Positions 45,854 to 54,177 of a stretch of DNA of 64,000 nt are shown here, in pieces. Each line of letters begins with the position of its first letter. The stretch's first letter is position 1. The notes below the pieces were generated by a model, which saw only the letters and a program-made list of their open reading frames with translations, made no database searches and was not told the origin of the DNA. Source of the stretch: Candidatus Litorirhabdus singularis (GTDB lineage: Bacteria > Pseudomonadota > Gammaproteobacteria > Pseudomonadales > Halieaceae); contig NZ_SHNN01000001.1 in NCBI RefSeq assembly GCF_026262625.1, forward strand, positions 930,001 through 994,000, read 5' to 3'. The translations under genes were made by a program, and so were the position numbers.

Positions 45854-46780
45854 TCAGGCGCTGGTAGGCGTTGGCTGTATCGTATGTTGCAGGACTTCCC
45901 GATAGCCATGAAATATGTGGGTATGTTCGTAGGCGCCTCTGGCTGTGAGCAGCTGGTGCAATTCACGCAGGCGGTAGCAGGGCACGCTGGCCATGAAGTG
46001 ATGTTCAAGATGGTAATTGACATAGTTGGGTGCAAAACAGGCACGCTCCCACCAGGTCGGAATGGTGGTGCGCGTATTCAGACGCGGATCGGCGTCAAAC
46101 AGATCGGGCACCGCGGCGTGCTCAGCAACCTGGCGGATGCGTACTATGAGCATATAGGGGCTGAGAAAGGCAGCCAGCCACAGCAGGTAAAACCAGGGCT
46201 GGAATAACACCCCGAGTAAGGTAGCGAATATTCCGCCGATCAATACCTGATGCGCAAACGGCAGCGCTTTGCGGCGCACCTCGGGGTCGTTGGAAAAAAT
46301 CTCGGTGGCGCGACGTAATACAAACATCAGCAACTTGGAGCCGGTCTGTCCGCTCAGGTCGCGAATCACTTTGCGACGAAAACTGTCAGCCGTAACCGGG
46401 TAGGCTTGATAATTGGGCAGGTCGGGGTCTTCTCGGGTGCCAGCCAGTTGGTGATGGTAGCTGTGACCGGCGGCGTACTTGTACATATCCTGCAACGACA
46501 CATAACCACACAACCACTGCCCCACTAACCGGTTCAGCGACTCATTGGCAAATAGGGTGTGATGGCCGCATTCGTGGACAATAACGGCGAGGCCCAGTTG
46601 GCGCCCTGCCAGTAGAATAACTGCCAGCACGATGGTGATAGGGTTGGTCCAGATGTCGACTACGGCAAAGATGGCAAATATCGTGGCCCAGGTAACCGCC
46701 ACGGTGCGCCAGGCCAGCAGGTTACTGCGACTGGTGAAAAAGCGGATCTCGTCCTTATCCAGATAGTCCTTGATCTTCAT
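45854..46780 (-). CDS. Membrane fatty acid desaturase family protein
   Basis: A 308-residue di-iron membrane protein with the three histidine boxes HECGHHTLF, HSYHHQ and HLEHH, separated by hydrophobic helices. It probably introduces a double bond into a fatty acyl chain or hydroxylates a lipid; similar proteins act on carotenoids and sphingolipids, so the substrate is open. The sirtuin gene overlaps its operon, 3 bases downstream. The first 24 residues are cytosolic. Confidence 0.88.
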   Translation of the reverse strand: MKIKDYLDKDEIRFFTSRSNLLAWRTVAVTWATIFAIFAVVDIWTNPITIVLAVILLAGRQLGLAVIVHECGHHTLFANESLNRLVGQWLCGYVSLQDMYKYAAGHSYHHQLAGTREDPDLPNYQAYPVTADSFRRKVIRDLSGQTGSKLLMFVLRRATEIFSNDPEVRRKALPFAHQVLIGGIFATLLGVLFQPWFYLLWLAAFLSPYMLIVRIRQVAEHAAVPDLFDADPRLNTRTTIPTWWERACFAPNYVNYHLEHHFMASVPCYRLRELHQLLTARGAYEHTHIFHGYREVLQHTIQPTPTSA

Positions 46781-46804
46781 TTGTTGTTCCCGGCCCTGAT
46801 CTGG

Positions 46805-47185
46805 CTAGCGATAAATGGCGGCTTCACCATAGCTTAGCAACAGGGCTTCTCGTTCAATTTTCTTCAGGCCTTTGACAACCAGGCCATAAGATCTGTCTAT
46901 CATACGCTCTAGCTCCGGCCTCGGTACAGACCCGTCAAGGAACACCGTGTTCCAGTGTTTCTTGTTCATATGATAGCCAGGAATCACCGCAGTAAAGACA
47001 TCGCGCAGCATAACCGCCTCGGTGGGGTCGCATTTCAGGTTGATGGCGACGTGCTCGCCCTGATAGCCAAGGGTGGCGAACATACGTTGCTTTATTTTCA
47101 TCACCGCGGTGTCGGGGCCAAAGGGAAAGTCCTCAAAGGCCTCGGGCTTGCTCAGCAGATAAGTGCGTGCGCTCTGATAGTCCAT
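46805..47185 (-). CDS. MmcQ/YjbR family protein
   Basis: A 126-residue protein with the family pattern MDYQSARTYLLSKPEAFEDFPFG, VMKIKQRMFATL, VAINLKCDPTEAVMLRD and HMNKKHWNTV. YjbR has a double-wing DNA-binding-like fold; no biological role is established. I choose ATG 47185, where the family N-terminus begins; a frame to 47281 would add a non-conserved 32-residue extension across the divergent promoter region. The amidase gene is divergent, 94 bases away. Confidence 0.85.
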   Translation of the reverse strand: MDYQSARTYLLSKPEAFEDFPFGPDTAVMKIKQRMFATLGYQGEHVAINLKCDPTEAVMLRDVFTAVIPGYHMNKKHWNTVFLDGSVPRPELERMIDRSYGLVVKGLKKIEREALLLSYGEAAIYR

Positions 47186-47279
47186 GCTTTTTGTGCTTGC
47201 TTCTCGGTGTGGATACCCGACAATAAATCTATCACAGGCAGGGCTGTAACATACAGACGAGAAGAGACTCGGGAGCAGC

Positions 47280-48743
47280 ATGACGGGATTTTCGCAGTAC
47301 GATGAATTCGATGGTTTGGGGCTGGCACAGCTCGTGCGCGAGGGTCAGGTGTCCGCACTGGAATTACTTGAGGAGGCTATAAGCCGCACCGAACGGGTTA
47401 ATGGTCAACTCAATGCGGTGACCTATAAATGTTACGACCTGGCTCGCACTGAAATCTCGCAGGGTCTGTCGCCCGGGGCGTTTGCCGGTGTGCCGTTTCT
47501 GCTTAAGGACTTGCATCTGCATATGACAGGCACGCCTACCACCAATGGCAGTGCCATGTGGCGCGGTACGGTTGCCGATCACGACAGTACGCTGGTGCAA
47601 CGCTATCGCAGCGCCGGGCTGGTGTGCTTCGGCAAGACTAATTCACCTGAACTGGGGTTGATGCCAGTAACAGAGCCGGTTGAATATGGCCCCAGCCGCA
47701 ACCCCTGGAACACTGATCACACGCCTGGCGGTTCCAGTGGCGGCGCGGGTGCAGCGGTTGCCGCCGGTATTGTGCCCATGGCACATGCCTCAGATGGTGG
47801 CGGCTCGATTCGGATTCCGGCTTCCTGCTGTGGGCTGGTAGGCCTCAAGCCCAGCCGTGGCCGTATTCCTTTTGGGCCGGATAAGGCCGAGGGCTGGGGT
47901 GGGCAGTCCAGTAGCCATATCGTGAGCCGCAGCGTCAGAGATACCGCTGCCATGCTGGATGCCACTGCGGGCTCTGAAATCGGTGAAGCGTATGCGGCGC
48001 CTGCGGCCCCGGACAGCTTTCTTGAAGCTGCGTTGCACTCCCCGGCGCCGCTGCGAATTGCGGTGAGCATGGAAAAATGGGCGATTGGCGATTATGGCGA
48101 TGAGGCGTTGGCGGGTCTGCAGCAGACCGTGACGCTTTTAGAAGGTCTGGGTCATCGGGTAGAAGAGGCGCGACCAGACTATGACGGTGAAGCGGTAGCG
48201 GCATCGCAGTTTAAGATTATCTCCGCCAATACGGCTTTGGCCGTGCGGCAGCGGGCTGCAGAGCTCGGTTGCAGCCTTGAGCAGTTGGCAATGGAAGACG
48301 GCACCCGCTTTACGGCAGAGATGGGTCTGGCGGTCAGCGGCGCTGACTATGTGGGCGCCGTGCAGATGAACCAGAACGCGGGACGCATTCTCGGGCGATT
48401 TCACCAGCAGTATGATGTTGTGCTGGCGCCTACCTTGTCCCGCCCGCCGGTGCCAGTGGGCTATATAAGTCAGGCGCCTGCCGCAGAATATGCCGATCGT
48501 CTATTCCGTTTTATGGGCGATGCCGGACTTTACAACCAGACCGGCCAGCCCTCTATATCGTTGCCTCTGCACTGGAGCAACGCTGGCCTGCCTATGGGCA
48601 TGATGTTTTCTGCGGCCTACGGTAATGATGCGCTGCTGTTGCAACTGGCAATACAGTTGGAGCAGGCCCAGCCCTGGGCCCAACAGCGCCCTCCTCTGCA
48701 TGCTGGTGCGATGGTTGCTGGGGCAGGGGTCGCTGACCTATGA
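47280..48743 (+). CDS. Amidase (amidase signature family)
   Basis: A 487-residue serine hydrolase of the amidase signature family. The Ser-cisSer-Lys triad is in LLKDLHLHMTG (Lys near residue 80) and the GGSSGGAGAAVAAGIVPMAHASDGGGSIRIPA glycine-serine region (about 149-180). It hydrolyses carboxamide bonds; specificity cannot be told. ATG 47280 follows GGGAGCAGC. Its last four bases (ATGA) overlap the start of a small winged-helix gene, so the two are translationally coupled. Confidence 0.92.
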   Translation: MTGFSQYDEFDGLGLAQLVREGQVSALELLEEAISRTERVNGQLNAVTYKCYDLARTEISQGLSPGAFAGVPFLLKDLHLHMTGTPTTNGSAMWRGTVADHDSTLVQRYRSAGLVCFGKTNSPELGLMPVTEPVEYGPSRNPWNTDHTPGGSSGGAGAAVAAGIVPMAHASDGGGSIRIPASCCGLVGLKPSRGRIPFGPDKAEGWGGQSSSHIVSRSVRDTAAMLDATAGSEIGEAYAAPAAPDSFLEAALHSPAPLRIAVSMEKWAIGDYGDEALAGLQQTVTLLEGLGHRVEEARPDYDGEAVAASQFKIISANTALAVRQRAAELGCSLEQLAMEDGTRFTAEMGLAVSGADYVGAVQMNQNAGRILGRFHQQYDVVLAPTLSRPPVPVGYISQAPAAEYADRLFRFMGDAGLYNQTGQPSISLPLHWSNAGLPMGMMFSAAYGNDALLLQLAIQLEQAQPWAQQRPPLHAGAMVAGAGVADL

Positions 48744-49039
48744 GTGAGCAGATTTCCAAGCAGCGTCGTGCCTATTGTCGCAAGCTGTTATTGGCGCATA
48801 TGATCGCCAACGAACGGCATGACCTGATGAGTCTGGAGACCGCCACCGGCATGCCCAGGCGCACCCTTCAAGACTCGATCAAGGCGATGGTTGATATCGG
48901 TATTGACTGTGAGTTCGTGCAGGACGGGCCTAAACATCGACACGGCTATTACCATATTGTCGATTGGGGTGACCATGATAGCGGCTGGATTGAAGCCCAC
49001 TTGAAGGATTTACAGCAGTGGGTAATCACTGATGCCTGA
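48740..49039 (+). CDS. Small winged-helix DNA-binding protein
   Basis: A 99-residue protein with a helix-turn-helix-like segment, HDLMSLETATGMPRRTLQDSIKAMVDIGIDCEFVQDG, followed by a wing-like hairpin and a charged C-terminal helix. Pseudomonas has similar short winged-helix proteins that lack a defined role. It overlaps the amidase stop by ATGA, which suggests it is made with the amidase and may regulate it or its own operon (inference). No signal peptide. Confidence 0.7.
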   Translation: MSEQISKQRRAYCRKLLLAHMIANERHDLMSLETATGMPRRTLQDSIKAMVDIGIDCEFVQDGPKHRHGYYHIVDWGDHDSGWIEAHLKDLQQWVITDA

Positions 49040-49060
49040 AACACCCTCCGGCGTTTGCAG

Positions 49061-49432
49061 GTGAAGACGCGCCTTTACAAGCCACTAGGGTTTCTGTTCC
49101 TGGGCCTGGCGATCGTCGGGATTGTATTGCCGATGTTACCGGCAACACCGTTTCTGTTGCTGGCAGCCTGGTTTTTCGCACGCTCTTCAGAGCGCTGGCA
49201 TAGTTGGTTGCTGGCTAACCCGACGTTTGGACCGCTGATCGATAACTGGGAGCAGCGGCGCTGTGTGACTCGCCGCACCAAGCTGGTGGCAATTGCCAGC
49301 ATGATCTTCGCCGGCGGTGGCTCTGTGATGTTTGCCTTGGAACATCCCGGTTTACGCCTGGCCACGGTCGTTTTCATGCTGATAGGCGCTGCCGTGGTGC
49401 TGAGTATTCGCTCCTGCGAAGAATGCGATTAG
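49061..49432 (+). CDS. DUF454 / YbaN-like inner-membrane protein
   Basis: A 123-residue protein with three hydrophobic helices and the DUF454 signature GIVLPMLPATPFLLLAAWFFARSSERWHSWL, followed by GPLIDNWEQRRCVTRRTK. E. coli YbaN belongs here; its function is unknown. The GTG at 49061 is chosen; a TTG at 49055 is also possible, and neither has a strong Shine-Dalgarno site. It is on the same strand as the winged-helix gene, 21 bases downstream, and convergent with the alcohol dehydrogenase gene. Confidence 0.82.
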   Translation: MKTRLYKPLGFLFLGLAIVGIVLPMLPATPFLLLAAWFFARSSERWHSWLLANPTFGPLIDNWEQRRCVTRRTKLVAIASMIFAGGGSVMFALEHPGLRLATVVFMLIGAAVVLSIRSCEECD

Positions 49433-49466
49433 GCGCCGCCAGCGATTGTCAGTAATTCTTTGGAGC

Positions 49467-50492
49467 TTACAGAGACGCGATATTGATCATGACCTTGGCC
49501 GCCGCGTCGCGGTCCATGGCTGTTTTTAACGCAGTGTCGAATTCGTCGAGTACGAATTCATGACTGATGAGTACGCTGGTATCCAGGATGCCGCTGCTTA
49601 ACATTGCTATCACCGCCGGAAATTCATGGGGATACGCCATGGAGCCTATCAGGTGCAGTTCTTTCATCAGCAGGTCTAGCGGGTTAATGGGTATGGGGGC
49701 CTTGTGCACCCCGACTACAACAATGCGAGCGCCGGGTCGGGCCAGACTGATGCATTGTTCCAGCACCGCGCCCACGCCAGTTGCCTCTATGATCAGGTCG
49801 GTGTCGGCAACTGGCATTCCATAGTGGCTGCTGCCGCCCTGCTGTTCCTGCAGCAGTGGAAGTAGGTGCTGCTGTGGCACCTGACAGGTAGCGTTGGCAC
49901 CCAATTGCCGAGCCAGATCCAGACGCTGGGCCGACTGGTCCGCCACGAAGATATTGTCGATACCGCGGTAACGCAGCGCCATCACGGTGCACAAGCCGAT
50001 AGGTCCGGCACCGAATACCAGTACTTTGTCGCCGGCTACTGCCTGGCCCTGATTGATGCCGTGGGTTGCTACCGCCAGAGGTTCTACCAGAGCGCCCTGC
50101 TGAAAACTGAGGCTGTCGGGCAGCGGCAGCACCGTGTCAGGGTGTTGGGCGACCGCGGTAACCAACAGCTGTGGCGCAAAACCGCCTTCGGGGCCGCCGT
50201 TACCAATGTCTGTGCCATTACTGGTAGGATTAACAACGACTCTTTGGCCTAATTGGAGATGTGAGACGTTGGCGCCACATTGGGCGACAATGCCCGCCAG
50301 TTCGTGCCCCAATGGCATAGGTTGGCCGGGTGGCGTCAGGCCACCCATGGCGATATAACCCAGATCACTGCCGCAAATGCCACAGGCTGCCACGTCTATT
50401 ACGACATCATCTGGTCCCGCCACGGGAACCGGTACCGTGTCGATGCGCACATCATCAACGCCATGAATACGAACCTGGGACATGGTGGGCAT
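49467..50492 (-). CDS. Zinc-dependent medium-chain alcohol dehydrogenase lacking the structural-zinc cysteines
   Basis: A 341-residue MDR-family dehydrogenase. Catalytic zinc ligands are in ACGICGSDLGYIA and GHELAG, and the NAD(P) fold has VLVFGAGPIGLCTVMAL. Where most members carry a four-cysteine structural zinc loop, this protein has RVVVNPTSNGTDIGNGGPEGG with no cysteine. It resembles sorbitol/threonine dehydrogenases in the rest. The substrate is unknown. ATG 50492 has GGAGAAA 5 bases upstream. It is divergent from a TetR gene whose promoter carries a strong operator-like dyad. Confidence 0.88.
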   Translation of the reverse strand: MPTMSQVRIHGVDDVRIDTVPVPVAGPDDVVIDVAACGICGSDLGYIAMGGLTPPGQPMPLGHELAGIVAQCGANVSHLQLGQRVVVNPTSNGTDIGNGGPEGGFAPQLLVTAVAQHPDTVLPLPDSLSFQQGALVEPLAVATHGINQGQAVAGDKVLVFGAGPIGLCTVMALRYRGIDNIFVADQSAQRLDLARQLGANATCQVPQQHLLPLLQEQQGGSSHYGMPVADTDLIIEATGVGAVLEQCISLARPGARIVVVGVHKAPIPINPLDLLMKELHLIGSMAYPHEFPAVIAMLSSGILDTSVLISHEFVLDEFDTALKTAMDRDAAAKVMINIASL

Positions 50493-50557
50493 GGCAGTTT
50501 CTCCAAATAATTCGAAAGTATTAGATGAATCGAAGGCCGGTGCAAGTGTTTGGGCTG

Positions 50558-50599
50558 TTGATAAATATTAGACCATAGTCCATAAATAGACTATGGTCT
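50558..50599 (+). promoter_or_regulatory. Promoter with near-perfect operator dyad for tetR gene
   Basis: AGACCATAGTC (50570-50580) and GACTATGGTCT (50589-50599) form a perfect 11-base inverted repeat with an 8-base spacer. A -35 like TTGATA (50558-50563) and a -10 like CATAAA (50581-50586), 17 bases apart, place the -10 in the dyad's spacer. The dyad ends 4 bases before the tetR ATG, and the alcohol dehydrogenase promoter must lie nearby on the other strand. Confidence 0.7.
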
Positions 50600-50603
50600 T
50601 AAA

Positions 50604-51167
50604 ATGGGCCTCAGAGAAACAAAGAAGCGGCGAATAGCAGAGTCGGTGCTGAAGGCTGCGCAACGCCTGTTCCTTGAGCAGGGGGTTGCCGCCACGACGA
50701 TGCAGGCTATTGCCGGTGACGCCGGTATCTCCCGCGCCAGTCTGTTCAATTATTATCCGGGCAAAGAGGTCATAGTTGCTGCGCTGGCCGCCCGTATGGA
50801 GCCGCGTCTGGTGCAATTGGTGCATCACTATCAGAGCAGGACAGCGACGACCGGGGAGTGTATCGACGCCCTGTTTGACCATCTGGCTAAGGTGGTTGGG
50901 CCTACGGTGGAACTCACGCGCTTACTGTTCGTGCAGGGCAACGGTGGCGTTGCCTACCCGCAGCTTGCGGCTGCACTGACGGATTTGGTTAGCAACGGGC
51001 AGCGCCAAGGCGACGTGCGCAGCGACAAGTCCGCGCCAGCGTTGTCGGAGTTGCTCTACCTGGAGGTAGTGGCCTGCCTGCTTGGTTGGGCATTCACGGA
51101 GCAAATGTCGGAGCGGGAGTTATTTCGTCGCCGCGCCGAACTGGTCAAGGCAAACCTGTTAGTCTGA
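50604..51167 (+). CDS. TetR family transcriptional regulator
   Basis: A 187-residue regulator with an N-terminal TetR DNA-binding domain: ETKKRRIAESVLKAAQRLFLEQGVAATTMQAIAGDAGISRASLFNYYPGKE, helix-turn-helix at about residues 31-50. The C-terminal ligand domain is unassigned. It lies next to its own operator dyad, so autorepression and control of the divergent alcohol dehydrogenase and downstream luciferase-like gene are likely (inference). No Shine-Dalgarno sequence precedes the ATG; if the promoter above is right, the leader is only about 10 bases. Confidence 0.9.
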   Translation: MGLRETKKRRIAESVLKAAQRLFLEQGVAATTMQAIAGDAGISRASLFNYYPGKEVIVAALAARMEPRLVQLVHHYQSRTATTGECIDALFDHLAKVVGPTVELTRLLFVQGNGGVAYPQLAAALTDLVSNGQRQGDVRSDKSAPALSELLYLEVVACLLGWAFTEQMSERELFRRRAELVKANLLV

Positions 51168-51192
51168 CGCGCATCTAATAGGGAGAGAAGTT

Positions 51193-52086
51193 GTGGCCGC
51201 TGCGTTCAATATTGGCAAACTGGGAATCTGGAGCTGGCTCGATAGCAGTTCTTACACTGAGGCTACGGAGTTTGCCGCTGCGACCGAAGCCATGGGTTAC
51301 ACCGCGCTGTGGGTGCCGGAGGCGGTGGGTCGGGATCCTTTTGTGATGTTGGCGCATTTGTCTGCCGCTACCAAAGACCTTTATCTGGCTACTGGCATAG
51401 CCAATATCTATGCGCGGGATGCCATGGCGATGAAGTCGGCCCGCCATGCGGTTGACGAACTCAGTGGCGGGCGACTGGTGCTGGGCCTGGGGGTGTCGCA
51501 CGCGGAGATGGTTAGCGGCTTGCGTCAGCACGAGTATCAGGGACCACTGACCGCCATGCGCGGTTACCTTGAACAGATGGAGCAGGCGCTCTATGTGCCG
51601 GCACTACCGCAGCGCTCTGGACCGGTTTTGTTGGGTGCACTGCGTGACCGCATGTTGGGTTTGGCGGCTGCGGCCGCCGATGGTGCACACCCCTATTTCG
51701 TGACTCCCGAGCATACCGCGCGGGCCCGAAAAATTCTGGGGCCCGACAAGCTGTTGGCGCCGGAGCAAAAGGTATTAACGATCCGTGAGCCCGGTCCTGC
51801 GCGCAGCGTCGCCAGACAGCACATGGCCACCTATCTTGGCCTACCCAACTATCGTAATAATTTGCTTACGCTGGGCTTTGTGGCCGAGGATTTTGAGCAC
51901 GGTGGTAGCAACCGGCTGGTGGATGCCATTGTCGCCTGGGGTGATGAGCACACGATTATGGCGCGCATCGAAGAGCACTGGCAGGCAGGGGCAGATCATG
52001 TCGCTTTGCAGTGTTTGCGCCACGATGGTGAGCCCGGTTTTGAGATGGATACAGTGCGCGCTTTTGCGCCACGTAATGGTGGCTAG
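51193..52086 (+). CDS. LLM class flavin-dependent oxidoreductase, F420-type subgroup
   Basis: A 297-residue luciferase-like TIM-barrel oxidoreductase. LGIWSWLDSSSYTEATEFAA, ALWVPEAVGRDPF and DELSGGRLVLGLGVSH resemble the MSMEG_4141-type F420-dependent family. In Proteobacteria such proteins may use F420 or FMN, which the sequence does not settle. GTG start with GGGAGAGAAG just upstream. It is 25 bases after the tetR gene on the same strand, so it is likely part of that regulon. The C-terminus has a conserved DHVALQCL strand. Confidence 0.82.
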   Translation: MAAAFNIGKLGIWSWLDSSSYTEATEFAAATEAMGYTALWVPEAVGRDPFVMLAHLSAATKDLYLATGIANIYARDAMAMKSARHAVDELSGGRLVLGLGVSHAEMVSGLRQHEYQGPLTAMRGYLEQMEQALYVPALPQRSGPVLLGALRDRMLGLAAAAADGAHPYFVTPEHTARARKILGPDKLLAPEQKVLTIREPGPARSVARQHMATYLGLPNYRNNLLTLGFVAEDFEHGGSNRLVDAIVAWGDEHTIMARIEEHWQAGADHVALQCLRHDGEPGFEMDTVRAFAPRNGG

Positions 52087-52105
52087 GGCACTGGGATCGG
52101 AGCCA

Positions 52106-53080
52106 TCAGGAGACCGTGCTGAGTATACTCTCCAGACGTTCGCGTAATGGTCGCCAAAGCTCAGCTGGCAATACCGCGCCACGGTGGGCGATGGTCTGTG
52201 CGGCGACTTCGCTGGCAAAGCTGGCCGCTGCTGCCAGGTCCAGACCGCGCAGTCGGGCCGCCAGATAACCGCCGTTAAAGGCATCACCGGCGCCGGTGGT
52301 ATCGATCACTGTGGTTACTCTGGTAGGGGTCAGTTTTTGCTCCGAACCCTGTTCAAAAAGCAGCATCTGATTGCCGCCATCCTTGAGTACAATTTCCATC
52401 TGGCTTAGAGAGCGCAGCTCTGAAGTAAGCGCTAACTTATCTGAAAGGCCACGCAAAATAAGCTCATCTTCTACGCCGGGCAGATAGATGTCGACATGCT
52501 CGATGACCTGCTGTTGGGCTGCGGCGGCCTCTGCGGGAGTCTCCCAAAGCGCCGCCCGGTAATTGCTGTCGTAGATGACTTTGCCGCCTCGTTCACGATA
52601 AGTAGGCAGCCACGCAACAAGCGTCGACAGGCTTTCGGGTCCGCACAGAGCGAGGCTGATACCGCTCAGATAGAACCACTGCGCGGGCGCCATACTGCTC
52701 AATAATTGTTGCAGGGAGGCTGGATCGCTGAGGCAGGCGCGCGCCGCTGACTGGCTGCGCCAATAGCTAAAATAGCGCTCGCCGCTGTCATCGTTGTCGA
52801 TCAGATAGAGCCCAGGGATTTGTTGGACCCGGCGCTGAATGACGTCGGTATCGATACCCCAACTGCGGGTGCGCTCGATGATGAAATCACTGTGCGGGTC
52901 CTGCCCGAGTGCGGTCAGGTATTGGCATTGGCATCCCAGTTGGGCCAGGGCCACGGCTGTATTGTAGGTATCGCCGGCGACACCCAGGTGGTACTGCTGC
53001 TCAGACTGGCGGCCAGAGGTGGCCGCCGGACTGAATTCAAGCATGCACTCGCCGAGCAGAGCTATGCTATCAGGGAGCAC
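52106..53080 (-). CDS. kdgK: 2-dehydro-3-deoxygluconokinase (PfkB family)
   Basis: A 324-residue PfkB-family sugar kinase. The N-terminus LGECMLEFSPA, GVAGDTYNTAVALAQLG and the signature DTTGAGDAFNGGYLAARLRG (catalytic Asp in GAGD) match KdgK. It phosphorylates 2-keto-3-deoxygluconate to KDPG, which links sugar-acid catabolism to the Entner-Doudoroff route encoded at 17-21 kb. A mannitol/fructuronate dehydrogenase gene lies about 1.1 kb away, which fits uronate use. It ends 19 bases from the convergent luciferase-like gene. Confidence 0.85.
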   Translation of the reverse strand: MLPDSIALLGECMLEFSPAATSGRQSEQQYHLGVAGDTYNTAVALAQLGCQCQYLTALGQDPHSDFIIERTRSWGIDTDVIQRRVQQIPGLYLIDNDDSGERYFSYWRSQSAARACLSDPASLQQLLSSMAPAQWFYLSGISLALCGPESLSTLVAWLPTYRERGGKVIYDSNYRAALWETPAEAAAAQQQVIEHVDIYLPGVEDELILRGLSDKLALTSELRSLSQMEIVLKDGGNQMLLFEQGSEQKLTPTRVTTVIDTTGAGDAFNGGYLAARLRGLDLAAAASFASEVAAQTIAHRGAVLPAELWRPLRERLESILSTVS

Positions 53081-53086
53081 TTCCGG

Positions 53087-53908
53087 TCAGGCTCCGGGCT
53101 GGTAAAAATGCACGTCCCGCTGTGGGTAAGGGATAGTGATGTTCTCGCGATCAAACGCCAGTTTGACCTCCTCCATCATGCTGAAATGCACGGCCCAGTA
53201 ATCCTCTGAATTAACCCAGGGACGGACCAGAATATTGACCGAGCTGTCGGCGTGGGCGGAAATGAACACGTCAGCTTCTGGATCCTTAAGGATACGATCG
53301 TCGGCTGCTATCACAGTGCGGATCACGGCTTTGGCCTTCAGCAGGTCGTCATCGTAGCTGATACCGAAGGTCAGATCGACACGTCGGGTGGGCTCCGCGA
53401 AGACATTCTTGACGCAGCCATTGGAGAGCAGGCCGTTGGGAATGATGACGCGTTGATTATCCAGCGTGCGCATGATGGTATTGAATATCTGAATTTCTTC
53501 CACATGGCCAACATAGCCCTGGGCGTCAATAACATCGCCGGCCTTGAACGGACGAAAGAACAGTATTAGCACGCCGCCGGCAAAGTTTGCCAGGCTGCCT
53601 TGCAGAGCCAGTCCAATGGCGAGTCCTGCTGCACCCAGTAACGCGATGAGAGACGCCGTCTCTACCCCAACCATAGAGGCGAAAATGATGACCAGAACCA
53701 CCTTCAGGATGCCGCCGATCAGGCTCTTGATAAAGCCTCTCAGGGTGACCTCTACGCCTGTTTTCTTCATCGAGGCATCGACGGCACTCATGAGTCGGCC
53801 TACCAGCCACCAGCCTACCGCCAGTACCACCAACGCTAATAAGAGTTTGGAACCGTAAGTGATTGCCGGTTCTATCAAAGGATCCAGTTTCGTGAGTATT
53901 TCTTCCAT
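53087..53908 (-). CDS. mscS: Small-conductance mechanosensitive channel
   Basis: A 273-residue MscS-type channel, close to the 286-residue E. coli protein. Pore helix TM3 shows the glycine/alanine pattern LIALLGAAGLAIGLALQGSLANFAGGVLIL; the beta domain begins VGHVEEIQIFNT. It releases solutes during hypo-osmotic shock. ATG 53908 gives the usual MEEILTKLDPLI; a frame to 54100 would add 64 residues of non-membrane sequence. It is 6 bases upstream of kdgK and the two are co-directional. Confidence 0.93.
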   Translation of the reverse strand: MEEILTKLDPLIEPAITYGSKLLLALVVLAVGWWLVGRLMSAVDASMKKTGVEVTLRGFIKSLIGGILKVVLVIIFASMVGVETASLIALLGAAGLAIGLALQGSLANFAGGVLILFFRPFKAGDVIDAQGYVGHVEEIQIFNTIMRTLDNQRVIIPNGLLSNGCVKNVFAEPTRRVDLTFGISYDDDLLKAKAVIRTVIAADDRILKDPEADVFISAHADSSVNILVRPWVNSEDYWAVHFSMMEEVKLAFDRENITIPYPQRDVHFYQPGA

Positions 53909-54002
53909 GTGCCGCAAACCTCGTTTGTTGTAATCTTTAAATGCGCTATTTGACAGTATTCGCCAAGTTTGGGAACCTGCCGTGCCCTGGTCAAGCGCTA
54001 AT

Positions 54003-54021
54003 ATGCCGGTGCCTCCGGCAT
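54003..54021. repeat. Short inverted repeat in mscS / dehydrogenase spacer
   Basis: ATGCCGG-TGCCT-CCGGCAT gives perfect 7-base arms in the 269-base divergent region between mscS and the mannitol-type dehydrogenase. It could be an operator or a leader hairpin. No other gene or RNA is seen in the spacer. Confidence 0.4.
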
Positions 54022-54177
54022 CAGGCAAGCCCGGTTTCACTTTAAACGGATACCTAGTCAATGTTCCTATATCGGCTCTTGCTACAGAATCGTTCTGCAT
54101 CGTTGCGCAATGGTTTGTTCACGGGCGTTGATATTGCATCGCAGACGCAATGTCCGTGCGTCTCTGGCCGACTTTAA

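Noticed and set aside
53909-54100. 64-residue N-terminal extension of MscS
   Set aside because: Not membrane-like and not found in the family; the shorter start gives the normal MscS length.
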